This document shows, piece after piece, positions 1 to 5,319 of a stretch of 5,319 nt of DNA. A program made the position numbers and the translations under genes. The stretch is from positions 1 to 5,319 of the forward strand of contig CAZVJY010000034.1 of NCBI GenBank assembly GCA_964626685.1. The letters are read 5' to 3'. The notes under the pieces are model-generated. The model made no database searches, had not been told where the DNA came from, and saw only the letters and a list, made by a program, of their open reading frames with translations. Source of the DNA: RGEC01 sp964626685 (GTDB lineage: Bacteria; Bacteroidota; Bacteroidia; NS11-12g; UBA955). Every line of letters starts with the position of its first letter. Position 1 is the first letter of the stretch.

Positions 1-6
1 CATTTA

Positions 7-22
7 CCCCTCTCCAGAGGGG
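7..22. repeat. Perfect short palindrome downstream of the operon, possible terminator or dispersed repeat
   Basis: CCCCTC and GAGGGG flank a TCCA loop, forming a perfect six-pair GC-rich stem that is palindromic on both strands. It lies 55 bases past the last stop codon in the direction of transcription. On the minus strand it is followed by TAAATG, with no run of T, so it is a poor match to a rho-independent terminator. It could instead stabilise the 3' end of the mRNA or be a copy of a dispersed intergenic palindrome. Confidence 0.4.
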
Positions 23-63
23 ACCGTTTGTTGCCGCGTTATTCGTGGGTTTGAAATTCATTT

Positions 64-77
64 TGGTTATCAAACCA
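64..77 (-). terminator. Weak hairpin next to the last stop codon
   Basis: On the minus strand TGGTT, TGAT, AACCA forms a five-pair stem with a four-base loop starting immediately after the TAA stop. A wider arm pair, GGTTTG/CAAACC (48-53 with 71-76), also exists and would compete with it. Neither is followed by a T-tract, so any role in ending transcription is speculative. Apart from this and the 7-22 palindrome, nothing is seen in bases 1-77. Confidence 0.15.
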
Positions 78-788
78 TTAAATACTAAACAAACCGCACG
101 CATTCCCATACAGAATCTTATCCCTGTCTGCTTCGCTCATGCTGAGTTCATCGGCAAGGCGGAGAAATACCTGCAGCTGGTCATTGGCATCCACGTAGGG
201 GTAATCGGTACCAAAGATGATGCGGTTGCGGTCGCCAAAGCGGAGCAATACACCAAAATCGGCGTGTACTGAAGCGTGTTTCAGGTATGACAGACTCAGC
301 GACAGCTCAAATACCACATTGGGGCGATTTTTTAACTGCAGAAAATACTCCAGGGCACGGATGCCGCCGGAATGCGCAATGATAAACGTGTTTTCCGGAA
401 ATAAATCGGTCATTTCGGCAATACGGTTCAGGTTTGGCTGCACTTCCATTTCACCGCCTATATAAAATGCATCAATGACCGTGGGCAGTTTCAGGTGCGA
501 CACCCTGCTGTAGGCATCAAATAAATCAGGGTAGTCGTGGTCCTGCAGTTTCAACAGCCGGCTGTGTATTTTCAGGCCCTGTATGCGCCCGGACAAGGCT
601 TCCGATACCACATATTCCTCTTGCTTTTTGTAATCAAATATCAGGGTTTGCGTATCCGTATCCGGAACCCTTGCAGTCCATTCGCTGTACTGATCGGTCC
701 TGTTAAAAATCCAGTTGCGGTGCTGTGGCTGGATGTTGTAGCCTTCTGCACCCCGGTCTATGTGAAAATGGGCATCAAACAATCTCAT
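78..788 (-). CDS. Amidohydro_2-type metal-dependent hydrolase (ACMSD-like TIM barrel)
   Basis: A 236-residue TIM-barrel hydrolase, short for the Amidohydro_2/ACMSD group, which usually runs near 300 residues. The metal-site HxH is H7-x-H9 in DAHFHID, GLKIHS (71-76) is the usual G-x-K strand, H139 in IIAHSGG is the conserved catalytic or metal histidine, and D195 in FGTDYPY is the terminal metal-ligand aspartate. Where family members normally have a His at the end of the next strand (P-V-x-x-H), this protein has LPTVIDAF, so D106 stands in that place (codon 471-473). Known relatives are hydrolases, decarboxylases and lactonases acting on small carboxylated compounds. ATG overlaps the ATP-grasp stop as ATGA and no Shine-Dalgarno sequence is seen. 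It is the last gene of the visible operon, ending in TAA at 80-78. Cytosolic. The fold is well supported; the reaction is unknown and may be atypical given D106. Confidence 0.88.
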   Translation of the reverse strand: MRLFDAHFHIDRGAEGYNIQPQHRNWIFNRTDQYSEWTARVPDTDTQTLIFDYKKQEEYVVSEALSGRIQGLKIHSRLLKLQDHDYPDLFDAYSRVSHLKLPTVIDAFYIGGEMEVQPNLNRIAEMTDLFPENTFIIAHSGGIRALEYFLQLKNRPNVVFELSLSLSYLKHASVHADFGVLLRFGDRNRIIFGTDYPYVDANDQLQVFLRLADELSMSEADRDKILYGNACGLFSI

Positions 789-2008
789 AAGGTTGCGTAT
801 TCAAGGGTTTCAACTTTCAGTGTTTTGTTCACTGCGTCCAGGCATGCATTTAGCTCATCCTGGCTGTGGGTCAGTAAGATTACATAGCCCTGGCGGCCGC
901 GGTCATCACCGGCCGGTTTTAAGGTATCACCCACGGCAAATTCAAGCTCCAGCGCATGCACACCCGGAATGAGAGCAGCCTCTTCCAAACCATGAATGGC
1001 TTGCACTTTCCCTGCAGGAAATTCAAAAAAATGCAACAGCCCGTGACGGGATTCAGCCAGTGGGGTTACCGATACCTGTTTCTGCATTTGCAGGGCATAC
1101 AAAGTATCATACACGGGCACACCACTCACATGGGGCACAATGTCTGACGGTATGAGGGTTCCGCCGCCACGGCAAGCCATTTCCACCAGGTAAAATCCCT
1201 GAGCGTTTATCATGTATTCAGCGTGGGTGACACCAAACTGCAATCCGGTTTTGGCAATGATATCGTTGTGAAATGCAATCAGTGTTGCTTGCAGTGTGGC
1301 ATCCAGCGGTGCAGGATACTGCAGGTCGCTGGCAATGCCGGTTCTGAAATGCTTTTTGGCGCTGATGGCCAGGGTATGGTGGCCTTCCGGAGTCATAATG
1401 CCTTCCACGGTTATTTCAGATCCGGCAATGAATTGCTCTATCAGCACATAATCCATCTGTGTCTGGGAAAAGGCTTCCTGTAGTGCGGTGTTGAGCGTAG
1501 CTTCATCACAGCCGGCCGCGATGCGGGAAATGCCCCTGCTGCTCTGGGCATCTGCCGGTTTTACCATGGCATCACCGGGGAATTCGCGTAAAAACTGCAT
1601 GGCATCTTCCGGGTTGTACAATTTGCGAAATGCAGGCATACGGCTCGCATTTATACCGGCTACAAAGGCACGGTTAACGGCTTTGTTGGCAAACCGTTCC
1701 ACCGCTTCAGGTGCATTGCTGCGGGTACCGAGCATGGCGGAAAGGGCGGCCACTGTCTGTGTGCTCACATCGGTTTGTTCGCTGGTAACGAAATCAATCT
1801 TCAATCCGCGGGTTTGCACCTCACGGTAAATGTCTTCCACATCGCGGGCATCACACTGTATATGCATATCTGCCATAGCAGCACAAGGTGGATTTTCATT
1901 TGGATCAACCAGCACGATTTGATGTCCTTTGTGTTTCAGATACCGCATCCAGGGCAACTGCCATTTTCCGCCGCAAATGAAGAGTATATGTCTATGTGAC
2001 GCGCTCAT
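785..2008 (-). CDS. ATP-grasp domain ligase (carboxylate-amine/L-amino-acid ligase-like)
   Basis: A 407-residue protein with the three-part ATP-grasp layout. An N-terminal Rossmann-like preATP-grasp domain opens HILFICGGKWQLPWM (7-21). The central ATP-grasp domain has K109 in ANKAVNR, the ATP-binding lysine K150 in MVKPADAQSSRGI (148-160), and EQFIAGSEITVEG (191-203) as the hinge strand. The Mg-binding acids are E264 in THAEYMI and E276 in LVEMACRGGG, with R280 following. The C-terminal part (about 325-400) resembles the LAL-type C domain of amino-acid ligases. All catalytic landmarks are intact. Such enzymes activate a carboxylate as an acylphosphate and join it to an amine or other nucleophile. 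In this operon the likely job is making an amide or peptide-like substituent on a sugar or its precursor, which is inference. ATG overlaps the propeller stop as ATGA; no close Shine-Dalgarno sequence is present. Cytosolic. Confidence 0.93.
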   Translation of the reverse strand: MSASHRHILFICGGKWQLPWMRYLKHKGHQIVLVDPNENPPCAAMADMHIQCDARDVEDIYREVQTRGLKIDFVTSEQTDVSTQTVAALSAMLGTRSNAPEAVERFANKAVNRAFVAGINASRMPAFRKLYNPEDAMQFLREFPGDAMVKPADAQSSRGISRIAAGCDEATLNTALQEAFSQTQMDYVLIEQFIAGSEITVEGIMTPEGHHTLAISAKKHFRTGIASDLQYPAPLDATLQATLIAFHNDIIAKTGLQFGVTHAEYMINAQGFYLVEMACRGGGTLIPSDIVPHVSGVPVYDTLYALQMQKQVSVTPLAESRHGLLHFFEFPAGKVQAIHGLEEAALIPGVHALELEFAVGDTLKPAGDDRGRQGYVILLTHSQDELNACLDAVNKTLKVETLEYATL

Positions 2009-2961
2009 CCCTTTAATGGGTATCCTAAATTTGTTAATGATGCATCCAGGTCCCCGGTTTGCATAACCGCGGCGCCGAGTCCGCTGCGTCCAAAGCCATT
2101 TCCGGAATACAACATAAACAATTGATCTTTATGCTTGTATACAAAACCGTAACTTACCATTTCGCTGTCCCAGCCTGTTGAAGAAACGTCCAGTCCTAGG
2201 ACTTGGGTGTGTCTTGTCCAGTTTATTCCATCAGCAGATACGGCAAAACCAATTCGGTAGTAATCACCACGGTAGCTGTACCACATCAGGTACAAGCCTT
2301 TGTATTGGATTACGCAAGGCCTTGCAGTAACATATTCGCCATTACCTGTATCGTAATCAACACATACCTTACCGGATCTGTCCCAGTGCAAGCCGTCATT
2401 TGAACTTGCATAGCGGATATGGTAATAGTGGGGATGGTCATTTTCATCCTTTCCCCAGTGGGTAAAGGTGGTATAATACATTTTCCAACCGTCTGCTTCC
2501 TTCAGCACGCACATAGAACCTGTTCCAAAAGGCTCTTCGTCGGTTCTGGGGAAGATACCTGCTCTGGAAACCTTGCTGAAATCCGCTTTTCCTGTTTGTT
2601 TTATAGCCAGTCCCGGATCATTGATGAAAGGAGTGTGCGCACCGATGGTCCAGCCTGTGTAGTACAGGTATTCTGCATCACTGTCGCGAACCAGCCAGGG
2701 ATATGAGGTACCATTGAAATCAAAAACCCCGCGCTCACCCAGTGTAATCAGCGGATTGGGCGCAATTTCAAGCACTTCCAGGGTATTTGCATCAAAAAAT
2801 ACTTCGCCGATTCTGCTGCGGTTATGTGCATCCCTGCCGGAAACCAGGGCGCGCAGCCGACCATCGGGCAGCAGTTCGGCCCAGCAGTTTCCGGCTCCGG
2901 TGGCCATCCACCCTGTTTCGGGGCGGGGCTGCAGTATCTGTCCTGTTTTTTTCCAGCTCAC
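2005..2961 (-). CDS. Five-bladed beta-propeller protein, GH43/GH32-like (glycosidase-type fold)
   Basis: A 318-residue protein resembling the five-bladed propeller shared by GH43, GH32, GH130 and the N-terminal domain of GINT1-type proteins. Visible signs are the opening SWKKTGQILQP, aromatic blade strands such as YLYYTGW (98-104), MYYTTF (161-166) and YLMWYSY (224-230), and two copies of the SxDGxxW blade turn (SSNDGLHW at 186-193 and SADGINW at 242-248). Candidate acidic active-site residues are D81 in GVFDFNG, E142/E143 in TDEEPFG, and D266/E267 in GWDSEMVSYG. No signal peptide or lipobox is present, so it should stay in the cytosol, unlike secreted catabolic GH43/GH32 enzymes. The start is GTG, whose bases form GTGA with the glycosyltransferase stop, implying coupled translation. 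It may cleave, transfer or simply bind a glycan intermediate or activated sugar. The fold call is good; enzymatic activity is unproven. Confidence 0.85.
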   Translation of the reverse strand: MSWKKTGQILQPRPETGWMATGAGNCWAELLPDGRLRALVSGRDAHNRSRIGEVFFDANTLEVLEIAPNPLITLGERGVFDFNGTSYPWLVRDSDAEYLYYTGWTIGAHTPFINDPGLAIKQTGKADFSKVSRAGIFPRTDEEPFGTGSMCVLKEADGWKMYYTTFTHWGKDENDHPHYYHIRYASSNDGLHWDRSGKVCVDYDTGNGEYVTARPCVIQYKGLYLMWYSYRGDYYRIGFAVSADGINWTRHTQVLGLDVSSTGWDSEMVSYGFVYKHKDQLFMLYSGNGFGRSGLGAAVMQTGDLDASLTNLGYPLKG

Positions 2962-3881
2962 GGTGCTTGTTCTGTTTGCTCTGCGATGATAAACAAGGGC
3001 CTGTGTTTAACCTGCTCGAAAGTTTTTCCAATATACAGCCCTGCAATGCCCAGCATCAGCAGAATAATACCCGTGGTAAACAAAATCAGCACCACGATGG
3101 ACGGCCAGCCCATTTCAAACTGTACAAAGAAGCTTTTTATGATAATGTATGCTACTCCCAGCAGGGAAGCCATAAACGATGCGAGACCAAAGCCGATGGA
3201 CAATCTCAGCAGTTTATCAGACTGGGATATCACCCCGTTAATGGCATGCTTAAACAGGCTTTTCCAGGTGTAGGACGATTTTCCTTCAAACCGATCATCC
3301 TGCTGTACCTGCACGAAACCACGACGGAAACCGAGCCAGGCAATAATCATGGATGAATGACGGTGGTAATCACGAATGCCTGAAAACGCATCAGCAACCT
3401 TGCGGTTGATAAGGGTCATGGTTCCCAGGTTTTTCTCCAATTTCACATCGGACAGGTTATTGACGATGAAGAAGAAAAGATCGCTGGTTAGCTTGCGGTA
3501 AAGGCTATATTTCTTTTGGGATTTGAGGGTACATACCACATCATAGCCTTCATGGTGTTTTTCCAGCATCAAAGGCATGTTTTCAGGCCTGTCCTGCAGA
3601 TCGCAGTCCATGATAATCATAACAGAACCTGTTGCCACACTGATGCCCGCCGTGATGGCATAATGCTGACCGAAATTTTTTGAAAGCCTGAAAGCCCTTA
3701 CAACAGAATATTGCGCTGCCAGTGATTGTAAAACCTCCCAGGAACCGTCCGGGCTGCGGTCATCTATGAGTATAATTTCAGCATCCCATTGCTGGCTTGT
3801 TATCACAGCATTGATGCGCTGAACCAGCGCAGGCAATATTTTTTCTGCTTTATAAACCGGACTGATGATGCTTATTTTCAT
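2958..3881 (-). CDS. Family 2 glycosyltransferase, polyprenyl-phosphate/DPM1-GtrB-like, membrane anchored
   Basis: A 307-residue GT-A fold glycosyltransferase. The N-terminal catalytic domain begins ISIISPVYKAE. It has the nucleotide-binding DDRSPD at 40-45, SKNFGQHYAITAGI at 67-80 and the metal-binding DCDLQD at 92-97. R197 and GKSSY (200-204) correspond to the RxxGxSKY acceptor-loop motif of this group, with Ser where Lys is common. Two hydrophobic helices near 226-250 and 261-284 form a C-terminal anchor, ending in KHRPLFII, typical of ArnC/GtrB/DPM1-like enzymes. These proteins transfer a sugar from a nucleotide donor to polyprenyl phosphate or a lipid-linked acceptor on the cytosolic face of the inner membrane. 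The ATG lies 4 nt after the PhyH stop, and its own stop overlaps the GTG of the next gene. No GtrA-type flippase is seen here. Family membership is secure; donor and acceptor are unknown. Confidence 0.95.
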   Translation of the reverse strand: MKISIISPVYKAEKILPALVQRINAVITSQQWDAEIILIDDRSPDGSWEVLQSLAAQYSVVRAFRLSKNFGQHYAITAGISVATGSVMIIMDCDLQDRPENMPLMLEKHHEGYDVVCTLKSQKKYSLYRKLTSDLFFFIVNNLSDVKLEKNLGTMTLINRKVADAFSGIRDYHRHSSMIIAWLGFRRGFVQVQQDDRFEGKSSYTWKSLFKHAINGVISQSDKLLRLSIGFGLASFMASLLGVAYIIIKSFFVQFEMGWPSIVVLILFTTGIILLMLGIAGLYIGKTFEQVKHRPLFIIAEQTEQAP

Positions 3882-3885
3882 GGTA

Positions 3886-4680
3886 TTAGTATCTGATGGG
3901 CCATTTATACCTGCGGTTTTCCGGCTTCACCCGGAACTGCTCCATGTTCTCTGCCACACGCACATAATAGCCCAGCCGGCCTTTGATGTGGTCGCTGTAC
4001 GTTTCAATATCGGGTAGTGCCCTGCATATATCGTACTGCTGGGTAAAAAATGACAGTGTATGCTTCAGCACAATAATAGTGCGGGGCTTATCGGTGGTAT
4101 TTTTTCCGGCGGCATGGAAGGTAGCGGCATCGCAAAACAGTACATCGCCGGGTTCCAGTTCAGCGGCCACTTTGTGTTTTTCAATGTATTCCGCATCGGG
4201 CAGGTCCTTATGCATGTGGGTGCCCGGAATCAATTCAGTAGCGCCGTTGGCAATGGTGGTTTTTTGCAGGGGAATCATGATGTTTACCGCAGTGCGGATT
4301 CCCGGACCAAAATAATAGACATCGCGGTGCCACTGGTGTCCCAGCATGTTGGTCTTAACATCCGGAAACAGCCTTATCAGGTTGTAGTTGTGGATGATGT
4401 GATGCTTGTGCAGCAAAGCCTCCAGCACGGCATCCATTTCCATGTGCTCTTCCAGCAGTTTTACAAAAATGTCATCGTATTCAATCACATTCCGCACCTG
4501 CTCCAGCTCATTGATTTCCATCAGAAAATCCCTGCCGAAGCGCTGATGGTCCTTCTCATAATAACCATCTACACGCTGCGCAATGGTTTCAAGCATCTCC
4601 GCACTGATCATGTTTTTGCCGATGGCATAACCCATCCGGTCCATTTCATTCACAATGCGGTTCGTCTGGTTGTTTTCCAT
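3886..4680 (-). CDS. Phytanoyl-CoA dioxygenase (PhyH) family Fe(II)/2-oxoglutarate oxygenase
   Basis: A 264-residue protein of usual length for the PhyH family, whose members hydroxylate an unactivated carbon using O2 and 2-oxoglutarate, releasing succinate and CO2. The full active site is visible: H118 and D120 in QWHRD, the distal His H189 in TFHAAGKN, and R200 in the position that binds the 2-oxoglutarate carboxylate. The NGATELIPGTH block (145-155) is the typical PhyH segment between the two halves of the iron site, and LEPGDVLFCD (175-184) is the strand before the distal His. It should be catalytically competent. No signal peptide or membrane segment is seen, so it is probably cytosolic. 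The ATG sits 3 nt after the RraA-like stop with no Shine-Dalgarno sequence, and the N-terminal helix plus DRMGYAI fits the family start. Bacterial members occur in natural-product and polysaccharide clusters, so a sugar, lipid or amino-acid-like substrate is plausible, but none can be named. Confidence 0.92.
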   Translation of the reverse strand: MENNQTNRIVNEMDRMGYAIGKNMISAEMLETIAQRVDGYYEKDHQRFGRDFLMEINELEQVRNVIEYDDIFVKLLEEHMEMDAVLEALLHKHHIIHNYNLIRLFPDVKTNMLGHQWHRDVYYFGPGIRTAVNIMIPLQKTTIANGATELIPGTHMHKDLPDAEYIEKHKVAAELEPGDVLFCDAATFHAAGKNTTDKPRTIIVLKHTLSFFTQQYDICRALPDIETYSDHIKGRLGYYVRVAENMEQFRVKPENRRYKWPIRY

Positions 4681-4683
4681 AAC

Positions 4684-5319
4684 TTAAACAAGGGGGTTTT
4701 GCTCGGGGTTAAAACGGTTGCTCTCCGGTTCGTCGAGGTATTTTTTTAGGCAAACGGTGTCGTAGGTACTCCATTTGCGGCGGTCTATGCAATCAAACCA
4801 GATGTCTTCCTGTTCCTCAATCCAATCCAGCTTTTTCAGGAATGCTTCGTTGTGGAGGCTTTTGGGAATGATGACCACACCACTGTCGTCGCACACCGCG
4901 ATGCTGTCATCGTACCATTCCCTGCGTGCGGCAATGGTGGTGTCGTCCAGGTCATTTTCATTTTTGGTGTTGAAACAACCGATGGGAGATGCTCCTTCCA
5001 GCCAGATGGGGTAGTTTTCCTTAATCAGCCGGGGAATATCGCGCAGTTTTCCCAACACCACCAGGGCTTCGGATTGTCTGTAAAGCATCAGGTATTTGGT
5101 GACCAAATCCCCAAAAATCGCGCGCTCACCGCAGTTAAATGGCTCGGTAATGATGATTAAACCGGAGTCAATATCGGCGATCTGACGGTGGTGCTCCCAG
5201 TTGCTCTCGTTGATAGCGTAGGTCCATTTCACCCTGCCCACCCGAAAATGGCGTGGATTTAGGGCATAGAGTTTGCCGGAAAGCAAGCCGGTTTTATCCA
5301 TACAATCGGCTACTTCCGT
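4684..5319 (-). CDS. RraA-like fold protein (HMG/CHA aldolase-like family), 5' end cut by window edge
   Basis: The reading frame stays open to the last base of the window, giving at least 211 residues, so the gene is incomplete. The first ATG in frame (5299-5301) is probably not the start. The six codons before it read TEVADC and, joined to MDKTG, match the conserved N-terminal T-x-x-x-x-D-A-L-D-x-x-G segment of RraA-fold proteins. Counting from that Met, other family landmarks are GDLV at 64-67, the GxxRD loop as GKLRD at 84-88, and DDSGVVIIP at 138-146, followed by a helical C-terminus. The family includes 4-hydroxy-4-methyl-2-oxoglutarate aldolases/oxaloacetate decarboxylases and the RNase E inhibitor RraA. 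R87 and D88, the substrate- and metal-site residues, are kept. The acidic residue usual three positions after that Asp is Arg91, and the usual DG before the loop is LG. The exact reaction is therefore uncertain. It is the first gene seen here, 3 nt before the oxygenase gene, and probably cytosolic. Confidence 0.85.
   Translation of the reverse strand, partial: TEVADCMDKTGLLSGKLYALNPRHFRVGRVKWTYAINESNWEHHRQIADIDSGLIIITEPFNCGERAIFGDLVTKYLMLYRQSEALVVLGKLRDIPRLIKENYPIWLEGASPIGCFNTKNENDLDDTTIAARREWYDDSIAVCDDSGVVIIPKSLHNEAFLKKLDWIEEQEDIWFDCIDRRKWSTYDTVCLKKYLDEPESNRFNPEQNPLV

Larger units (their letters stand above)
78..5319 (-). other. Single six-gene operon with coupled translation
   Basis: All six genes point the same way and leave no room for internal promoters or terminators. 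Gaps are 3 nt (4681-4683) and 4 nt (3882-3885). These are followed by 4-nt stop/start overlaps at 2958-2961 (GTGA), 2005-2008 (ATGA) and 785-788 (ATGA) read on the minus strand. The overlapping starts have no convincing Shine-Dalgarno sequence, so ribosomes finishing one gene probably restart on the next. The promoter lies outside the window. Confidence 0.85.

Noticed and set aside
1..77. Possible strong rho-independent terminator
   Set aside because: Both hairpins here lack a following T-tract on the minus strand, so only weak candidate structures are reported.
45..272. Plus-strand open frame of 75 codons at the left end
   Set aside because: It mostly overlaps the 3' end of the amidohydrolase gene on the other strand, and its translation has no recognisable features.
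78..788. TatD-type DNase assignment for the last gene
   Set aside because: The DAHFHID start is shared, but IIAHSGG and GTDYPY fit the Amidohydro_2/ACMSD group better, and the TatD-type catalytic segments are not seen.
2787..3356. Plus-strand open frame of 189 codons across the propeller/glycosyltransferase junction
   Set aside because: It is antisense to two well-supported coupled genes, with low-complexity, family-free translation.
4060..4749. Plus-strand open frame of 229 codons opposite the PhyH gene
   Set aside because: It lies antisense to a gene with a complete PhyH active site, its translation shows no recognisable domain, and it spans the junction into the next gene. It is a shadow frame.
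1..5319. Mobile element, CRISPR array, tRNA or rRNA
   Set aside because: No transposase or integrase motifs, regularly spaced direct repeats, or tRNA/rRNA-like segments were seen, and coding sequence fills nearly the whole window.

Overview
The window is a compact block of six genes, all on the minus strand, that reads right to left from about 5319 down to 78. The order of transcription is: RraA-like fold protein (cut by the right edge), phytanoyl-CoA dioxygenase-type Fe(II)/2-oxoglutarate oxygenase, family 2 glycosyltransferase with a C-terminal membrane anchor, five-bladed beta-propeller protein of the GH43/GH32-like type, ATP-grasp ligase, and a short Amidohydro_2-type metal-dependent hydrolase. 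Junctions are extremely tight: 3-nt and 4-nt gaps, then three successive 4-nt stop/start overlaps (GTGA, ATGA, ATGA). This is almost certainly one transcript with translational coupling. No promoter is visible, so it must lie beyond the right edge.

The sequence suggests a member of the Bacteroidota. Base composition is near 50% GC by eye, the start codons lack Shine-Dalgarno sequences, and the glycosyltransferase resembles the GKSSY-type enzymes common in polysaccharide loci of that phylum. This assignment is inference; there is no rRNA or marker gene to settle it. Base composition looks even across the six genes, and there is no mobile element, tRNA or CRISPR array.

Functionally the block looks like part of a surface-glycan or glycolipid biosynthesis and modification locus. 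The glycosyltransferase acts at the inner membrane, probably on a polyprenyl phosphate or lipid-linked acceptor. The other five proteins have no evident signal peptide and look cytosolic. Together they offer a hydroxylation step (PhyH), a carboxylate-amine or similar ATP-dependent ligation (ATP-grasp), a possible C-C lyase or decarboxylase (RraA-like), a hydrolase, and a sugar-binding or sugar-processing propeller. This could be the assembly of an unusual acyl or amino-acid substituent on a sugar, but neither substrate nor product can be read from the sequence.

The first 77 bases hold no gene. They contain a perfect short palindrome (7-22) and a weaker hairpin next to the last stop codon. The points most worth a second look are the unusual gene combination, a His-to-Asp change at a probable metal-binding position of the amidohydrolase, the diverged RraA-like active-site motif, and the cytosolic GH43-like protein inside a biosynthetic operon.
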